Shown here: positions 9,175 through 19,600 of the stretch, in pieces
Numbering within the stretch: position 1 is the first letter of the stretch
How the letters are laid out: every line of letters begins with the position of its first letter
Origin: Lewinellaceae bacterium
Lineage (GTDB): Bacteria; Bacteroidota; Bacteroidia; Chitinophagales; Saprospiraceae
Length of the DNA stretch: 64,000 nucleotides
Assembly: GCA_020636075.1 (NCBI GenBank)
Contig: JACJYO010000006.1
Coordinates: 434,001 to 498,000 of the forward strand
Direction of reading: 5' to 3'
Notes under the pieces: model-generated
Database searches by the model: none
What the model was told of the DNA's origin: nothing
Seen by the model: the letters and a program-made list of their open reading frames with translations, nothing else
Made by a program: the position numbers and the translations under genes

Positions 9175-9468
9175 CAGGATGGGTGTTGTTGCCGTTAATA
9201 AATAGTGTTTGTAAGGCAGCGAGTATGGCTCGCTTGGGGCGGCAAACTTTAGCCGGATTAAAATCGAGGGTGCGGATTATTACAATGTAACGATGTCTTG
9301 ATGTTCTGTTATCCGGATTTCCAAAAACTATGCCGTTTTAAGGACTGGTTTGTATAAATACCCGATTTAGCGTAAGCAGGGCGCTTGCAATTACCCTTGG
9401 CGTGTTAGGCTACGCCTGGTCGTTTATGCAGGGCTCAAATTTCTCAAACTTTATGCACCTTTGCTACC

Positions 9469-12426
9469 ATGAAAAGGCTGATCCGCTCCTCCCGTATCCT
9501 CCTGCTCAGTCTGCCAGTAATTCTACTGTTTGCCTTGAGCACCAACCACAACCACCGGTACAATCTATCCCATGCCCTCGATCCGCTTGAAGCCGGATGG
9601 GTGGATTCGGTTTTTAATACCCTTAGCCTCGACGAACGTATTGGACAGCTGTTTATGATACGTGCACATTCAAATCTGGGGCCGGAGTTTGAACAAAAAG
9701 TGGCAGATGAGATACGTCAATACCATGTTGGCGGTCTGTGTTTTTTCCAAGGCACACCAGAACATCAAGCTGAACTCACCAACCGTTACCAGGCACTGAG
9801 CGACAAACTGCCCCTTTTCGTTGCCATAGATGCCGAATGGGGATTGGGTATGCGCCTGAAGGAAACGGCTATTTCATATCCGAAGCAAATCATGCTTGGC
9901 GCTATTCAGGACAATCTGCTGATCTATGAAATGGGCCGTGACCTGGCCCGGCAATGCCGGCGCCTTGGGGTGCACATCAACTTTGCACCGGTAGCCGATA
10001 TCAATAATAACCCGCTGAATCCGGTGATCAACGACCGATCGTTTGGCGAAAGCCGCAGCAATGTGACCGCCAAGGCCTTTCAGTACCTCATGGGTTTGCA
10101 AGACGGCGGGGTGCTGGCCTGCGCCAAACATTTTCCCGGGCATGGCGACACCGACGTTGATTCGCACGTTGATCTGCCCATTATTCCCTTTGGCTACGGC
10201 CGCCTCGATAGCCTGGAACTGGCGCCCTTTCGTGCCTTATCGGTCTCCGGCGTCGGCGGCATGATGGTTGCCCACCTGAATATGCCGGCTATCGACCCGC
10301 GTCCGAACCGGCCGGCAACATTGAGCCACACCATCGTACATGACTTGCTGCGCAAACGCATCGGCTTCGAAGGGCTGATCATGACCGATGCCATGGAAAT
10401 GGAAGGCGTCGCCAAATACTTTGAACCGGGCCTGGCCGACCTCGAAGCGCTGCGCGCCGGAAACGACCTCATCCTGTTGCCGAAAGATATCGGCGCTTCC
10501 GTGGCGGCTATTCGCTCGGCGCTGGCCGACGGCTCGCTGGACTCGGCGCAATTCAATGAAAGTGTGCGCCGGGTACTCCGCGCAAAATATCGCCTGGGCC
10601 TGACACAGCCGCAGCGGGTGGAGGTCGCCAATATTCGCCGCGATTTGAACCAGCCGCGCTCGGAATTACTCAAGCGCCGCCTGATTGAAAATTCCCTGAC
10701 CCTGGTGCGCGACAGCCTCGGTTTGTTCGGATTTGAACAACTGGAAAAATACCGCTTTGCCAGCCTGGCTCTGGGCGACACCAATCAAACGGTGTTCCAG
10801 GCCTCCTGCAGCCTGTTTGCGCCCATGGCGCAATTCAATCTGCCCAGCGTGCCCGACTCCGCGCAGGTGGCCCATTTGCTCGATACCCTTCAGGGCTACG
10901 ACGTGGTGTTGCTGAGTTTGCACAACATGAGCCGTCGGCCCGATACCAACTTTGGCCTTTCGGATAGTGTGATTACGCTGGTAGGGGAGTTGAGCAAGCG
11001 CCATATCGTTGCGCTCACGGTTTTTGGCAACCCGTACAGCCTGAAATTTTTTGATGCGGTGCCGCTGGTACTTGAGGCCTACAACGACGATGTGATGACT
11101 CAATCGGTAGCTGCGCAGGCTTTGTTCGGTGCGGTGGACATCAGCGGCAAATTGCCGATAACGGCCTCACCGGGCGCCCGTTTCGGGCAGGGGATAACCC
11201 AAAAATTTGCCTCCAAACGAATGGCCTACGATTTGCCGGAGGCGGTCGGGCTAAGCCGCGACACGCTGGAATTGATGGATAGTCTGGTGGCCGAGTTGAT
11301 CGCGGAAGGCGCTGCGCCGGGCTGTCAGATTTTGGTGGCCAAAGACGGGAAGGTAGTCTGGTTTAAGGCTTATGGTCACCAAACGTACGACTCGCTGGCG
11401 CCTGCCGTGCAGTTGAACAACCTGTACGATCTGGCTTCGATTACTAAAATTGCGGCGTCCTTGATTTCAGTCATGCGCGAGGTGGACGAAGGCGCCATGG
11501 ATATTTCCAAACCTATGAGCACCTATGTGCCTGAATTGTTGGACACCGATAAAAAAGACCTGACCGTCCGGGAAATCCTTGCGCACCATGCCGGACTGAA
11601 ACCCTGGATTCCATTTTATGAAAAAACGCTGATCGGCCTCGGCCGCCCGTCGCCGGAACTCTATCATCCGGTGCCGATGACCTGTTATGAAATTCCAGTG
11701 GCCAAAGACCTGTACATGGCCGACGATTACGTGGATTCCATCTGGCAGCAAGTGTTCTACTCGCCGCTCCAACCCGATAAATCGTACAAATATTCCGACC
11801 TGGGCCTGTTTCTCACCGCCCGCGCCTTACAGAACCTGACCCGGCAACCGCTGGATGTGTTTGCCCGCCGGATTTTCTACCGGCCAATGGGTTTAGCCAC
11901 CACCATGTTCAACCCCTGGAAAGAGGGCCTGGCTGTACAAGCGGTGCCTACGGAAGAAGACAATTATTTCCGGCAGCAACGCCTGCAGGGCTACGTGCAC
12001 GATATGGGAGCGGCCATGCTCGGTGGTGTAAGCGGCCATGCAGGCTTGTTCAGCAATGCCAACGACCTGGCCAAGATTTTTCAAATGCTGCTCAACAAGG
12101 GCATGTACGGTGGCCGCCGGTACCTGAAGTCGCAAACGATCACCGAATTTACCACGCGTTTTCCGGGCAGTACCCGGCGGGGAATCGGTTTCGACATGAA
12201 GGAACTGAACCCGGACTTGCCACAAACCGTTTGTCCGCAGGCCAGCGCCGGCACCTTCGGCCATACCGGTTTTACCGGCAATGGGGTTTGGGCCGACCCG
12301 GAGCGGCAGATTATTTTCGTCTTTCTTTCCAACCGAACCTATCCCGTAATGACCAACCGGAAACTGCTCGATGGCGATTACCGGCCGCGTTTGCAGGGTA
12401 TTGTTTACCGGGCATTGACGGACTGA
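9469..12426 (+). CDS. GH3 beta-N-acetylhexosaminidase-like / serine beta-lactamase-fold fusion
   Basis: A 985-aa two-domain exported protein. A signal peptide covers about residues 1-25. The first half is a family-3 glycoside hydrolase of the NagZ type: KHFPGHGDT (220-228), then Asp231 and His233 in DSH (the acid/base dyad of NagZ enzymes), and nucleophile Asp307 in IMTDAMEMEG. A GH3 C-terminal domain follows. From about residue 600 it is a penicillin-binding/beta-lactamase fold with Ser657-x-x-Lys660 (SITK), Tyr775-Ser-Asp777 in the YxN position, and His932-Thr-Gly (HTG). This architecture is common in Bacteroidota and suggests periplasmic trimming of peptidoglycan or chitin-type sugars (inference). 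YSD in place of YxN is a mild deviation. It is a single-gene unit followed by a terminator. Confidence 0.92.
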   Translation: MKRLIRSSRILLLSLPVILLFALSTNHNHRYNLSHALDPLEAGWVDSVFNTLSLDERIGQLFMIRAHSNLGPEFEQKVADEIRQYHVGGLCFFQGTPEHQAELTNRYQALSDKLPLFVAIDAEWGLGMRLKETAISYPKQIMLGAIQDNLLIYEMGRDLARQCRRLGVHINFAPVADINNNPLNPVINDRSFGESRSNVTAKAFQYLMGLQDGGVLACAKHFPGHGDTDVDSHVDLPIIPFGYGRLDSLELAPFRALSVSGVGGMMVAHLNMPAIDPRPNRPATLSHTIVHDLLRKRIGFEGLIMTDAMEMEGVAKYFEPGLADLEALRAGNDLILLPKDIGASVAAIRSALADGSLDSAQFNESVRRVLRAKYRLGLTQPQRVEVANIRRDLNQPRSELLKRRLIENSLTLVRDSLGLFGFEQLEKYRFASLALGDTNQTVFQASCSLFAPMAQFNLPSVPDSAQVAHLLDTLQGYDVVLLSLHNMSRRPDTNFGLSDSVITLVGELSKRHIVALTVFGNPYSLKFFDAVPLVLEAYNDDVMTQSVAAQALFGAVDISGKLPITASPGARFGQGITQKFASKRMAYDLPEAVGLSRDTLELMDSLVAELIAEGAAPGCQILVAKDGKVVWFKAYGHQTYDSLAPAVQLNNLYDLASITKIAASLISVMREVDEGAMDISKPMSTYVPELLDTDKKDLTVREILAHHAGLKPWIPFYEKTLIGLGRPSPELYHPVPMTCYEIPVAKDLYMADDYVDSIWQQVFYSPLQPDKSYKYSDLGLFLTARALQNLTRQPLDVFARRIFYRPMGLATTMFNPWKEGLAVQAVPTEEDNYFRQQRLQGYVHDMGAAMLGGVSGHAGLFSNANDLAKIFQMLLNKGMYGGRRYLKSQTITEFTTRFPGSTRRGIGFDMKELNPDLPQTVCPQASAGTFGHTGFTGNGVWADPERQIIFVFLSNRTYPVMTNRKLLDGDYRPRLQGIVYRALTD

Positions 12427-12486
12427 TTTTTCCGTTTACGATTTTCCCCTTTCCCCCATTTCGACAAGGGCGAACAAATTGATTTT

Positions 12487-12527
12487 ATAACCGTGCAGGC
12501 TTGCATCTTGCACGGTTATATATTTAT
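12487..12527 (+). terminator. Terminator after the GH3 fusion gene
   Basis: An 11-bp perfect stem ataaccgtgca/tgcacggttat with loop ggcttgcatct is followed by atatttatt, a weak T-rich tail. Confidence 0.6.
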
Positions 12528-12622
12528 TCTGCACAATTGTAAAGCTGATCTTGACATGCTTAGGGTTAATGGTTCATTTTTAAGAGCGTAACCAAAGAAA
12601 TTAACCTTTAAATCATGTTCCA

Positions 12623-14806
12623 ATGAGACAACAAAACCTACAATCCTTCCTGCCGGTATTTTTCCTGCTCACCGGACTTTTCACGTCATTTTCAACTTTT
12701 GCGACAGATCCAAGTTTAACCGTGTCGCTTGGCCTCAACAATGTGGCGACATTCTCGGTTGCCGATTTACCCGAGGTGAGTGGCGAAGGCTCCGGCCTGC
12801 GGATATTCCTGAGCCATGGCGACGGGACGTATTTTATGGGTACTCCACAAGAATTAGCACAGCATACGCATGAGTATGCGAACAGCCAGTCGTATTCGGC
12901 TTTTGCGGAGGTAGTGGCGATTTATGACAAGGATAGAAGAAAATCAGGCAAAACTGCCATGGTTGCTGTTCAAACCAATAGCACGCCTTCTACGACAACC
13001 CCGCCTTCGACAATAGGCGCCGTTGGTATTCAATTGAAACGAACGACGAACCCGGTCCCCGACGACTATGTCACCTACATTGTCACCTACGAGCACCCTG
13101 CGATTTGTACCGATGTGATGAACGGGGATATCCTGTTTGCGTTTGACCCACAGGTTTTTGAAACCCAGTCGATCCAGGTGAATACCTATTTTCAGGAAAG
13201 CCGGCAGGCGCAATACGATGGCCAGGTTTATGTCGGGGAGCGGTTTAGTTTCCAGGGAATTGCACCCGGAGAGCAACGCAGTTTTTTTATCCGGCTTTTG
13301 ACAAAAAGTACGGCTACGCCCGGCGCTTTAATGAATATTCCGACGACTGTTCAGTTGGCATTTCAACGTCCCAATCCGGGCAGTTGTACAACCCAGACAT
13401 CGTTTTCCAGTTCGATTGCCGGGGAGGTTGTGCTGGATTCGCATGATCCAAATTGCAAAACAGTGTTGCAATCCGATTGGACCCCGGGAGGTTCCGTGAC
13501 CTGGCGTATCGATTTTCAGAATGAAGGCAATGCTGCGGAAAACAAGGTCGTCATTGCGGATTGGATTGACACCCTGGTATCGTTTAACTCCGTCAAGTTG
13601 GTAGCGTCGAGGTTCCCGGTTGCGGATATTTTGGTTGAGCCGGAAACCCGCGAAGTTCGATTTGTTATGGAAGACATCAACCTGCGAGGCCTGGGCGAAC
13701 TGAATGCCAGTGAAGCAGACACCCGGGGATATATAATTTTGCAGGCAAATGTTCGGGAACAAGTCGGTTGTAATGCAATTGCGAACGGCGCTCGCATCTT
13801 TTTTGGCTGCAAGCCGCCGGTGTCGACGCGAACGGTTGTGGCAACCATGCCGTGCAAAGATGCCGGGGGGCGCTGTAAGACCGTATTCGATGGCCAGATC
13901 GGGCCCGTCGCGATACCTTCTGCCGGTGAACCTTTGCTACGACCTGCCGATTTGGATGCAGGTCTTCTGGATAAATTGGGTGCAGCGGGCTGGGTGTACA
14001 AATGGTACCCGGCGGAGGGGTTAAATGATCCGTTTGCGTTGTTTCCGGTGTTGAAAAGCCCGGTGCAGCGTACTTACACCCTGGTTGCCTCCAACAGTTT
14101 TAGTTGTGAACGGGCAATCCTGGAAGTGTCGGTGCAGCCAGAGAAACCCTTGCAGTTGACTGTAAAACAAGAAGCTATCGGCGGCTGTGATTGCCAAGCC
14201 ATTTGGAACCTGACCGCAACCGTAAGCGGTAGCGCCAAAGATGCTGATTTGGTTTGGCAAGACTGCACATCCGGTGTGCCTGCCTGGTCGGGAACACAGC
14301 TATTGCCCCAAACCATTTATATAGGGGTGTGGAATACCCAAACCGGCCAGATGGCTGAAACCTGGGTAACCTTGCCGGGCAGTTGTTCGAAATCGGGCGC
14401 CTGGGCAGGATATAAAAAACTATCACCACCCCAAACTCCGGAAGGCGTGCAACCACCTGGCGACCCAAACCAGGCACGCATTCAACTGTCGGGTTCCAAG
14501 GGCAACGGGTTACAAAATGCCGGATTCGGAAAGGGCGATCAACCCGACTTGACTCCTGCGCAGGCCCGGCTCCGGTTCTGGCCGAACCCGGCCCGGGATC
14601 AGATTACCGTACAACTCGAAGGCCTGAGCGGGCAAGGTGGGCGACTGGTGTTGCGCACAACATCCGGCAATAAGGTGCAGGAGTGGCCAGTACAGAATAC
14701 CCGGCTGGAAATTTCGCGCGCGGGCTTGCCGGTGGGGTTGTATAGGCTGGAGTTGTATGACAATGCACAGTTGGTTGCTGTGGAGAAACTGGTGTGGGTG
14801 AATTGA
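12623..14806 (+). CDS. T9SS-secreted surface protein with C-terminal sorting domain
   Basis: A 727-aa exported protein of unknown function. A signal peptide covers about residues 1-28 (ends STFAT). Around residues 270-400 there is a conserved-repeat/DUF7619-like beta-sandwich (DPNCKTVLQSDWTPGGSVTW; then NEGNAAENKVVIADWIDTL). The last ~80 residues are a type A T9SS sorting domain: LRFWPNPARDQITV, then SGNKVQEWPVQ, GLPVGLYRLEL and EKLVWVN. It should therefore be exported across the outer membrane by Por/T9SS. Its C-terminus is clearly related to that of the leftward protein at 33397-36315, and the two bracket the adhesin region. No enzymatic motif is seen. Confidence 0.85.
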   Translation: MRQQNLQSFLPVFFLLTGLFTSFSTFATDPSLTVSLGLNNVATFSVADLPEVSGEGSGLRIFLSHGDGTYFMGTPQELAQHTHEYANSQSYSAFAEVVAIYDKDRRKSGKTAMVAVQTNSTPSTTTPPSTIGAVGIQLKRTTNPVPDDYVTYIVTYEHPAICTDVMNGDILFAFDPQVFETQSIQVNTYFQESRQAQYDGQVYVGERFSFQGIAPGEQRSFFIRLLTKSTATPGALMNIPTTVQLAFQRPNPGSCTTQTSFSSSIAGEVVLDSHDPNCKTVLQSDWTPGGSVTWRIDFQNEGNAAENKVVIADWIDTLVSFNSVKLVASRFPVADILVEPETREVRFVMEDINLRGLGELNASEADTRGYIILQANVREQVGCNAIANGARIFFGCKPPVSTRTVVATMPCKDAGGRCKTVFDGQIGPVAIPSAGEPLLRPADLDAGLLDKLGAAGWVYKWYPAEGLNDPFALFPVLKSPVQRTYTLVASNSFSCERAILEVSVQPEKPLQLTVKQEAIGGCDCQAIWNLTATVSGSAKDADLVWQDCTSGVPAWSGTQLLPQTIYIGVWNTQTGQMAETWVTLPGSCSKSGAWAGYKKLSPPQTPEGVQPPGDPNQARIQLSGSKGNGLQNAGFGKGDQPDLTPAQARLRFWPNPARDQITVQLEGLSGQGGRLVLRTTSGNKVQEWPVQNTRLEISRAGLPVGLYRLELYDNAQLVAVEKLVWVN

Positions 14807-14830
14807 TCTGTTTTTGAAGGCAATGATGGA

Positions 14831-15060
14831 TCAGTAAAGTATCAGTTTTTCCAATCGGATCGCTCCCGGCCCTTTTACGGAATAATGATAAATGGCAGGG
14901 GCCAGTCCTTTCAGGAAAATGTGTATTTCTCTGTCAAACTTTTCCACGCGTGTGGCTCAGAATTATGCATCAAACGAGCGGAAAAACCCTTTGCCAGGCC
15001 AATCCAAAGTCACTTGAACCGGGACGGGTCGGCACCGGAGTTGGAATGCAGTATTGCCTT
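14831..15060 (-). pseudogene. Decayed T9SS sorting-domain remnant
   Basis: Reading the - strand and ending at TGA (14831-14833), one frame gives EKFDREIHIFLKGLAPAIYH followed by YSVKGPGAIRLEKLILY. This matches the end of a T9SS C-terminal domain (glapGiYhYsv...eKLil). Further upstream the same frame reads PVQVTLDWPGKGFFRSFDA and then hits TAA and TGA stops. No full gene precedes it. It is best read as the remains of the 3' end of a secreted-protein gene. The upstream limit is approximate. Confidence 0.45.
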
Positions 15061-15174
15061 TGCCGTTGGCCGGGCGCGATCATGATTGGTAATCGCGGGC
15101 TTTTGAAAATAAGGGTGCAACGTCTGGGAGAAATTCAAGAATAGAGCAGAAGTAAAATGGCCTGATTCGCAGTC

Positions 15175-15203
15175 TTGAAAAAAAAGTTGTCGAATTATTT
15201 TTG
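15175..15203 (+). promoter_or_regulatory. Candidate Bacteroidota promoter of adhesin module 1
   Basis: ttg at 15175-15177 and tatttttg at 15196-15203 match the -33 TTG and -7 TAnnTTTG elements with 18 bp between them, about 40 bp before the lipoprotein start. The same tatttttg octamer recurs in the next intergenic region near 15906 and 15945. Confidence 0.5.
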
Positions 15204-15245
15204 CATTATTTGCCTTGGGCCCGATTTTTGCTGAGACTAATGTTT

Positions 15246-15848
15246 ATGAAATCAACTAATTTTTCAACCCTATTCTTGTCCCTGTTTCTGGGTTGCCTTG
15301 CCGGTGCATGGAGCTTTGGCTTGTCGGCTTGCCAATCAGATTCAGGCAATGCCAATGATTCGGTTACAGCTACTGAAGGCGGAGCGCAACAGACACCAAC
15401 TGGCCCCCAGGTTAATCCACGTAAAGTTGTGTTGGGGTACCTGGATCGGGTAAAGAAGAGTCAGCAAGTATATGATGATTTCAAAAGCAATATATTGGCA
15501 TTGCAAAAGGAAGTTGCAGCCTTGCCCGCCAGTTATAAACAACAAGCAAAAGGTTTCGCTGATTTGGAAGGTGATCTGGCTAAATATCCGGAAAAAGGTA
15601 CAGTTATGCTGGATGAAGCTGCTCTGATTATCAAAGAATTGGAAGCGCAGTTGGAATCTGATTGGGCGATGGATGAAACCCGAATGGAAGCCCAAAATGA
15701 TGAGGCTATGATTGGCTCAGTTTTGTTGCGCAGGATAAAGGATCTGGAGGTCAATGAAAGCAGTTATCACGAAGCGTATTCCCGGGTTGAGAAGGCTGTT
15801 GAAAAAATAAAACAAGCAAAAGGCAGCCCGGTAGAATTGTCGCTGTAG
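15246..15848 (+). CDS. Coiled-coil-like lipoprotein of adhesin module 1
   Basis: A 200-aa protein of unrecognised family. The start chosen gives a lipoprotein signal peptide with the acylated Cys at residue 29 (FGLSAC); an ATG at 15240 would add two residues. After a short Gly/Thr-rich linker the chain is rich in Lys, Glu, Ala and Leu with heptad-like spacing (VKKSQQVYDDFKSNILALQK; LRRIKDLEV; VEKAVEKIKQAK), so an extended helical bundle or coiled coil is likely. It is the first gene of a three-gene set with the small secreted protein and the giant adhesin. Its counterpart in module 2 (24317-24865) has the same build but little identity. A role as a membrane-anchored partner is inference. Confidence 0.75.
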   Translation: MKSTNFSTLFLSLFLGCLAGAWSFGLSACQSDSGNANDSVTATEGGAQQTPTGPQVNPRKVVLGYLDRVKKSQQVYDDFKSNILALQKEVAALPASYKQQAKGFADLEGDLAKYPEKGTVMLDEAALIIKELEAQLESDWAMDETRMEAQNDEAMIGSVLLRRIKDLEVNESSYHEAYSRVEKAVEKIKQAKGSPVELSL

Positions 15849-16009
15849 GTGGTGACCTTTGGCTGGGCGGTCGCCTTTTGGCCGGTTCTGGCAATATTGT
15901 TAGATTATTTTTGCCCCTGCAGGTGCAGTATATTGATATTTTAGGTTATTTTTGGCCCTGAGTTTTTTCTTTAATTTTAATCCATTTGAGATACTAAATT
16001 ATTAGTCTC

Positions 16010-16054
16010 ATGAAAAGGAATACTTGCCTTTCGGCGGGCATAAACAATGTATGA
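16010..16054 (+). CDS. Leader peptide of module 1 (14 aa)
   Basis: The short frame ATG AAA AGG ... TGA encodes MKRNTCLSAGINNV. Its stop codon touches the base of the terminator-like hairpin that follows. The sequence ttagtctc stands directly before the start codon, and ttttaatcca lies 24 bp before that. Module 2 has the same arrangement at 24172-24219 (ttaatctc then GTG AAA AGG). The parallel makes chance unlikely; translation is not shown. Confidence 0.5.
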   Translation: MKRNTCLSAGINNV

Positions 16055-16101
16055 AAGAGCATTGAACGTAGGTTGCGTACTGCGTTCAATGCTCTTTTTA
16101 T
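16054..16101 (+). terminator. Terminator/attenuator-like hairpin before the small secreted gene
   Basis: A perfect 15-bp stem (16054-16068 with 16083-16097; aaagagcattgaacg and its complement) is followed by ttta. It lies between the module 1 leader ORF and the small secreted gene, so read-through is needed for downstream expression from promoters before it. Confidence 0.75.
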
Positions 16102-16184
16102 TTGGTCATGCCAGAGTTAAACACCTTGCAATAAGCCATTTTATCGCTTTCAAAATTTATAATTATCATTCAAAATACTTTCTC

Positions 16185-16586
16185 ATGAAAAAGTTTATGT
16201 TCAAAACACGGCTTGGTTTGCTTGTGCTCCTTGGCGTCCTGGCATTTGGGTTGACTGAGGTATCTGCTCAGCAACTTCCCAAACAGACACAGGATGTCAA
16301 CTGGATTCCTGCAGACGACGCAGTTTCTATTGTTAACCAGGAAATTGCAACCTTGGATCAGCAGCTTCAAATGTTGCCGAGCCAGGCACTTGAACTGAAG
16401 CACAAGTTTTACCTGACGATCAATGAACTTCTCAGCGTAGGTGCAACTGTTCCCGACGCGCTTTTGGAGAGTTACAATCGTTTTGTTCAAGGGGCTTCTG
16501 ACAGCCCCGTTGTAGTGCCCAATTCGCTATCTGTAGCAACTTGGCAAAGTTATTACAACGAAGCAGCTCAAATGCTTCAAAACTAA
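16185..16586 (+). CDS. Small secreted protein of adhesin module 1
   Basis: A 133-aa exported protein of unknown family. The ATG at 16185 gives a clean signal peptide (MKKFMFKTRLGLLVLLGVLA...VSAQ); an in-frame upstream extension would run through the terminator hairpin and is rejected. The mature part (~105 aa) looks helical and ends SYYNEAAQMLQN. The module 2 counterpart ends QSFVDEAMTLTHN in the same position, with similar length and composition, which marks the two as diverged paralogues. It is followed 54 bp later by the giant adhesin and is probably co-transcribed with it. Function is unknown; a subunit or chaperone of the adhesin is possible (inference). Confidence 0.8.
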   Translation: MKKFMFKTRLGLLVLLGVLAFGLTEVSAQQLPKQTQDVNWIPADDAVSIVNQEIATLDQQLQMLPSQALELKHKFYLTINELLSVGATVPDALLESYNRFVQGASDSPVVVPNSLSVATWQSYYNEAAQMLQN

Positions 16587-16640
16587 ACGCAGTTATTTTA
16601 ATTGCTACTCATCCTTTATTCAATTAAAAATTATCTTCTC

Positions 16641-19600
16641 ATGATTAAGAAATTTACACAGGGATTTCCTTTTGGGGCTTCTCTGAGCGTAAACAGGTGG
16701 TTCCTGGTGCTGGCTTTGCCCATAATGTTGGCACAGACAGTTCAAGCCCAATTGAATTACGTACCGGTAGCCTGTGCTGATCCGTATGTACAAGTATTTG
16801 GCCAACCTGGTGCCGTAGATTTGGGTGTTGGTGATGACGTTATTTTTACAAACATCGCACTCCCTTTCCCATTCTTGTTCTACACAACGTCATATACGAC
16901 TGTGAACATTGGTACGAACGGATTTATCGTGTTTCTGCCTGGCACAAATCGCGGTTTGGGTAATACTACCTTGCCGACTGCTACAGCCGGAGCTGCCATG
17001 TATCCGTTCTGGGATGACCTCGACATCAATACTACCACTTCACCTAACGGGGGTGTATATACCCTTGCGGAAGGTACTGCACCTAACCGCATTTTTACCA
17101 TTGAATGGTTTGAGGTCGGACACTTCCCGGATGCTGCCAACCAGATAATCACCTTTCAGGTTAAATTATTTGAAAATGGCAACCGTATCCAGTTTAAGTA
17201 TTTTGATACCGTATTTGGCGGTGGTCAGGCTGCCCTGGATGACGCTGCCAACGCCACGGTTGGTCTGGAAGATGTTACTGGTGCCACACCGCGCCCGAGT
17301 ACGTTGGTTGGCTTTAATACAGCCGGTGCTGTGACCAGCGGCCAGTGCATCGAATTCATTTTGCCCGGCGCTTGTGATCCCATCCCGGGGCCGGCACTTT
17401 CAGTTAATGTAACCCCGGGCACTTGCGAAGGCGCTGCCACAGTTGCATTGCCGACGTTTGATCCTGCCGGCTGCGCCGATGGTGTAGTGACCGGTTTGCG
17501 TTATTCGGTAAATGGTGGTGCGCCTGTAGATGTAACATTGCCTGCTGCAAATGTTAATATTACTGGTCTGACGCTCGGTGCCAATGTTATCACCTGGCAA
17601 ACGTATGTAATATCCAGTGGAGCTATCGCTGGAATTTCGACGCAAATCGTCACCGTTGTAGATAATGAAAAGCCGACAATCACCTGTCCAAACAACGTTA
17701 CCCTTAACCTGGGACCGGGTGCATGTAGCATTTCGTACAGTTACAACGTTACTGCCACTGAGAATTGCCCGTTATTTGGACCTATACAAACACTCCAAAC
17801 CTCTTCTCAGACGCAAAATAATAATTTTGATGGGGTAACTTTCGATATCCAAAACAATGGTACTAATCCGATTTTGATCACGGGCTTTTTAGCTCCGATC
17901 ATTGCTGGTGCGCATACTGTAAATGCCTATTACACGACTACGGCCACTACAGCTGTAGGTAACCAGGCCAATCCCGCCGCGTGGACGTTACTTGGTTCTG
18001 CTCCGGTAACAGGTAATGGCACAGCGCCAACAACGGTAATTCCGATCGGAGGTTTGACTTTGCAACCCGGTCAACGGAAAGGTATTTACCTGTATCTCAC
18101 AGATCTGACAACGTTCTACTATGCTAATGGAGACCTAACTTCAACGGATGGCACATTAACTATTATTAGTCAGAACCACGCTGCCGGTGGAGCGCCTTTT
18201 GTAAATGCGAATGTACCACGTGCCTTTATCGGTTCTGTTTTATATCAACAAGCCATCAGCTTAGATCCAGCACTCTCGGCTGGTATTGAATCTGGTGGTG
18301 AATTCCCAATCGGTACTACAACCAACTGCTTTGTTGCTACAGACGTAGCAGGGAATTCTTCTTCTTGCTGCTTTACGGTTACCGTAAACGAATACCCGAA
18401 CGCTATCCAGTCGTTGGTTTGCAATGACTTGGTACAGGTTTCGGTAGACGAGAACTGCCAAGCTGTTATTAATGCCGACCAGGTTTTGGAAGGTGGTCCT
18501 TATGGCTGTTATAATAATTACATTGTTGAATTTGATAAAACATTGCCCTTTGGTAATGGTCCGTGGGTACCTGCTGTTGCAGGCCCGGCTGACATTGGCA
18601 AAACCTACCAGGTTCGTGTAACGGATCCGAAAACCGGCAACAAGTGCTGGGGTAATATCAAGATTGAAGACAAACTGCCTCCGGTACTCGACTGCCTGCC
18701 GTATTCGCTGTATTGCAATACCAGCACGGTACCTTGCGAAGGAGAAGGACCGGTGTTCTCGTCTGCTGACCCGATCCAGTTCCCGGCCTCAATCTTCCCG
18801 CATGGTGCAGGCGCTATTACAGTAGCCGGTAATCTGGTATCAGGTGGTAGCTTCTTTGACCTTCGCAACGACGGTCCTGAAGATATCCAAATCTTTGGAT
18901 ACGAAGTCCGTTTTGGTTCGGATATTGCTGGTGCTGGAGGACTTGTTCCTTCACCGCAACAGGTGAATACGTATTACACGACTTCAGCGACAACCTATGT
19001 TGGCAACGAAGCCAATCCGGGCGCCTGGACCTCTTCGGGTTCCGCTTCGGTAACGGTAGCCGGTAACATGTCCGAATTTTCGTACTTTAACCTGCCAGCG
19101 CCCTTTATTCTCCCAGCAGGTGCAACTAAAGGTATTTACCTGCATGGTGTGAACGCTTCATTGGTGTATAACAGTGGCGCAAACTCCTCTGCGACGCCGA
19201 TCACAATCGGTCAGTTGACGCTGACGCCCGGTCGGGCCAACCAAGCTGAGTTTTCTATAGCTTCCGGACTTACCCCGCGTACGCCAAACGTAGTGATCCA
19301 CTTTGCTCTTCCAGGCGACGGTTTGCCCTGTTTGCCGAATGGCCTTGAGTTGAATGTCAATACCTTTGCTACAGGTGGTGGTTGCTACACAGTTAATGCC
19401 AATGCCGGTGATCCGGTGCTGGAGCCTTGCTCTGCTGCCACATTGTGTTACATTGATACGGAGGTTACACAAAATTGCGCTTCCGGTTTGACGAAAAAGA
19501 TTAACCGCAAATGGACGGCTACCGATGCCAGTGGCAACACCGCTACGTGCATTCAGGTGATTGATATTTTGCGCCCGACTTTTGCGAATGTCGACTTGCC

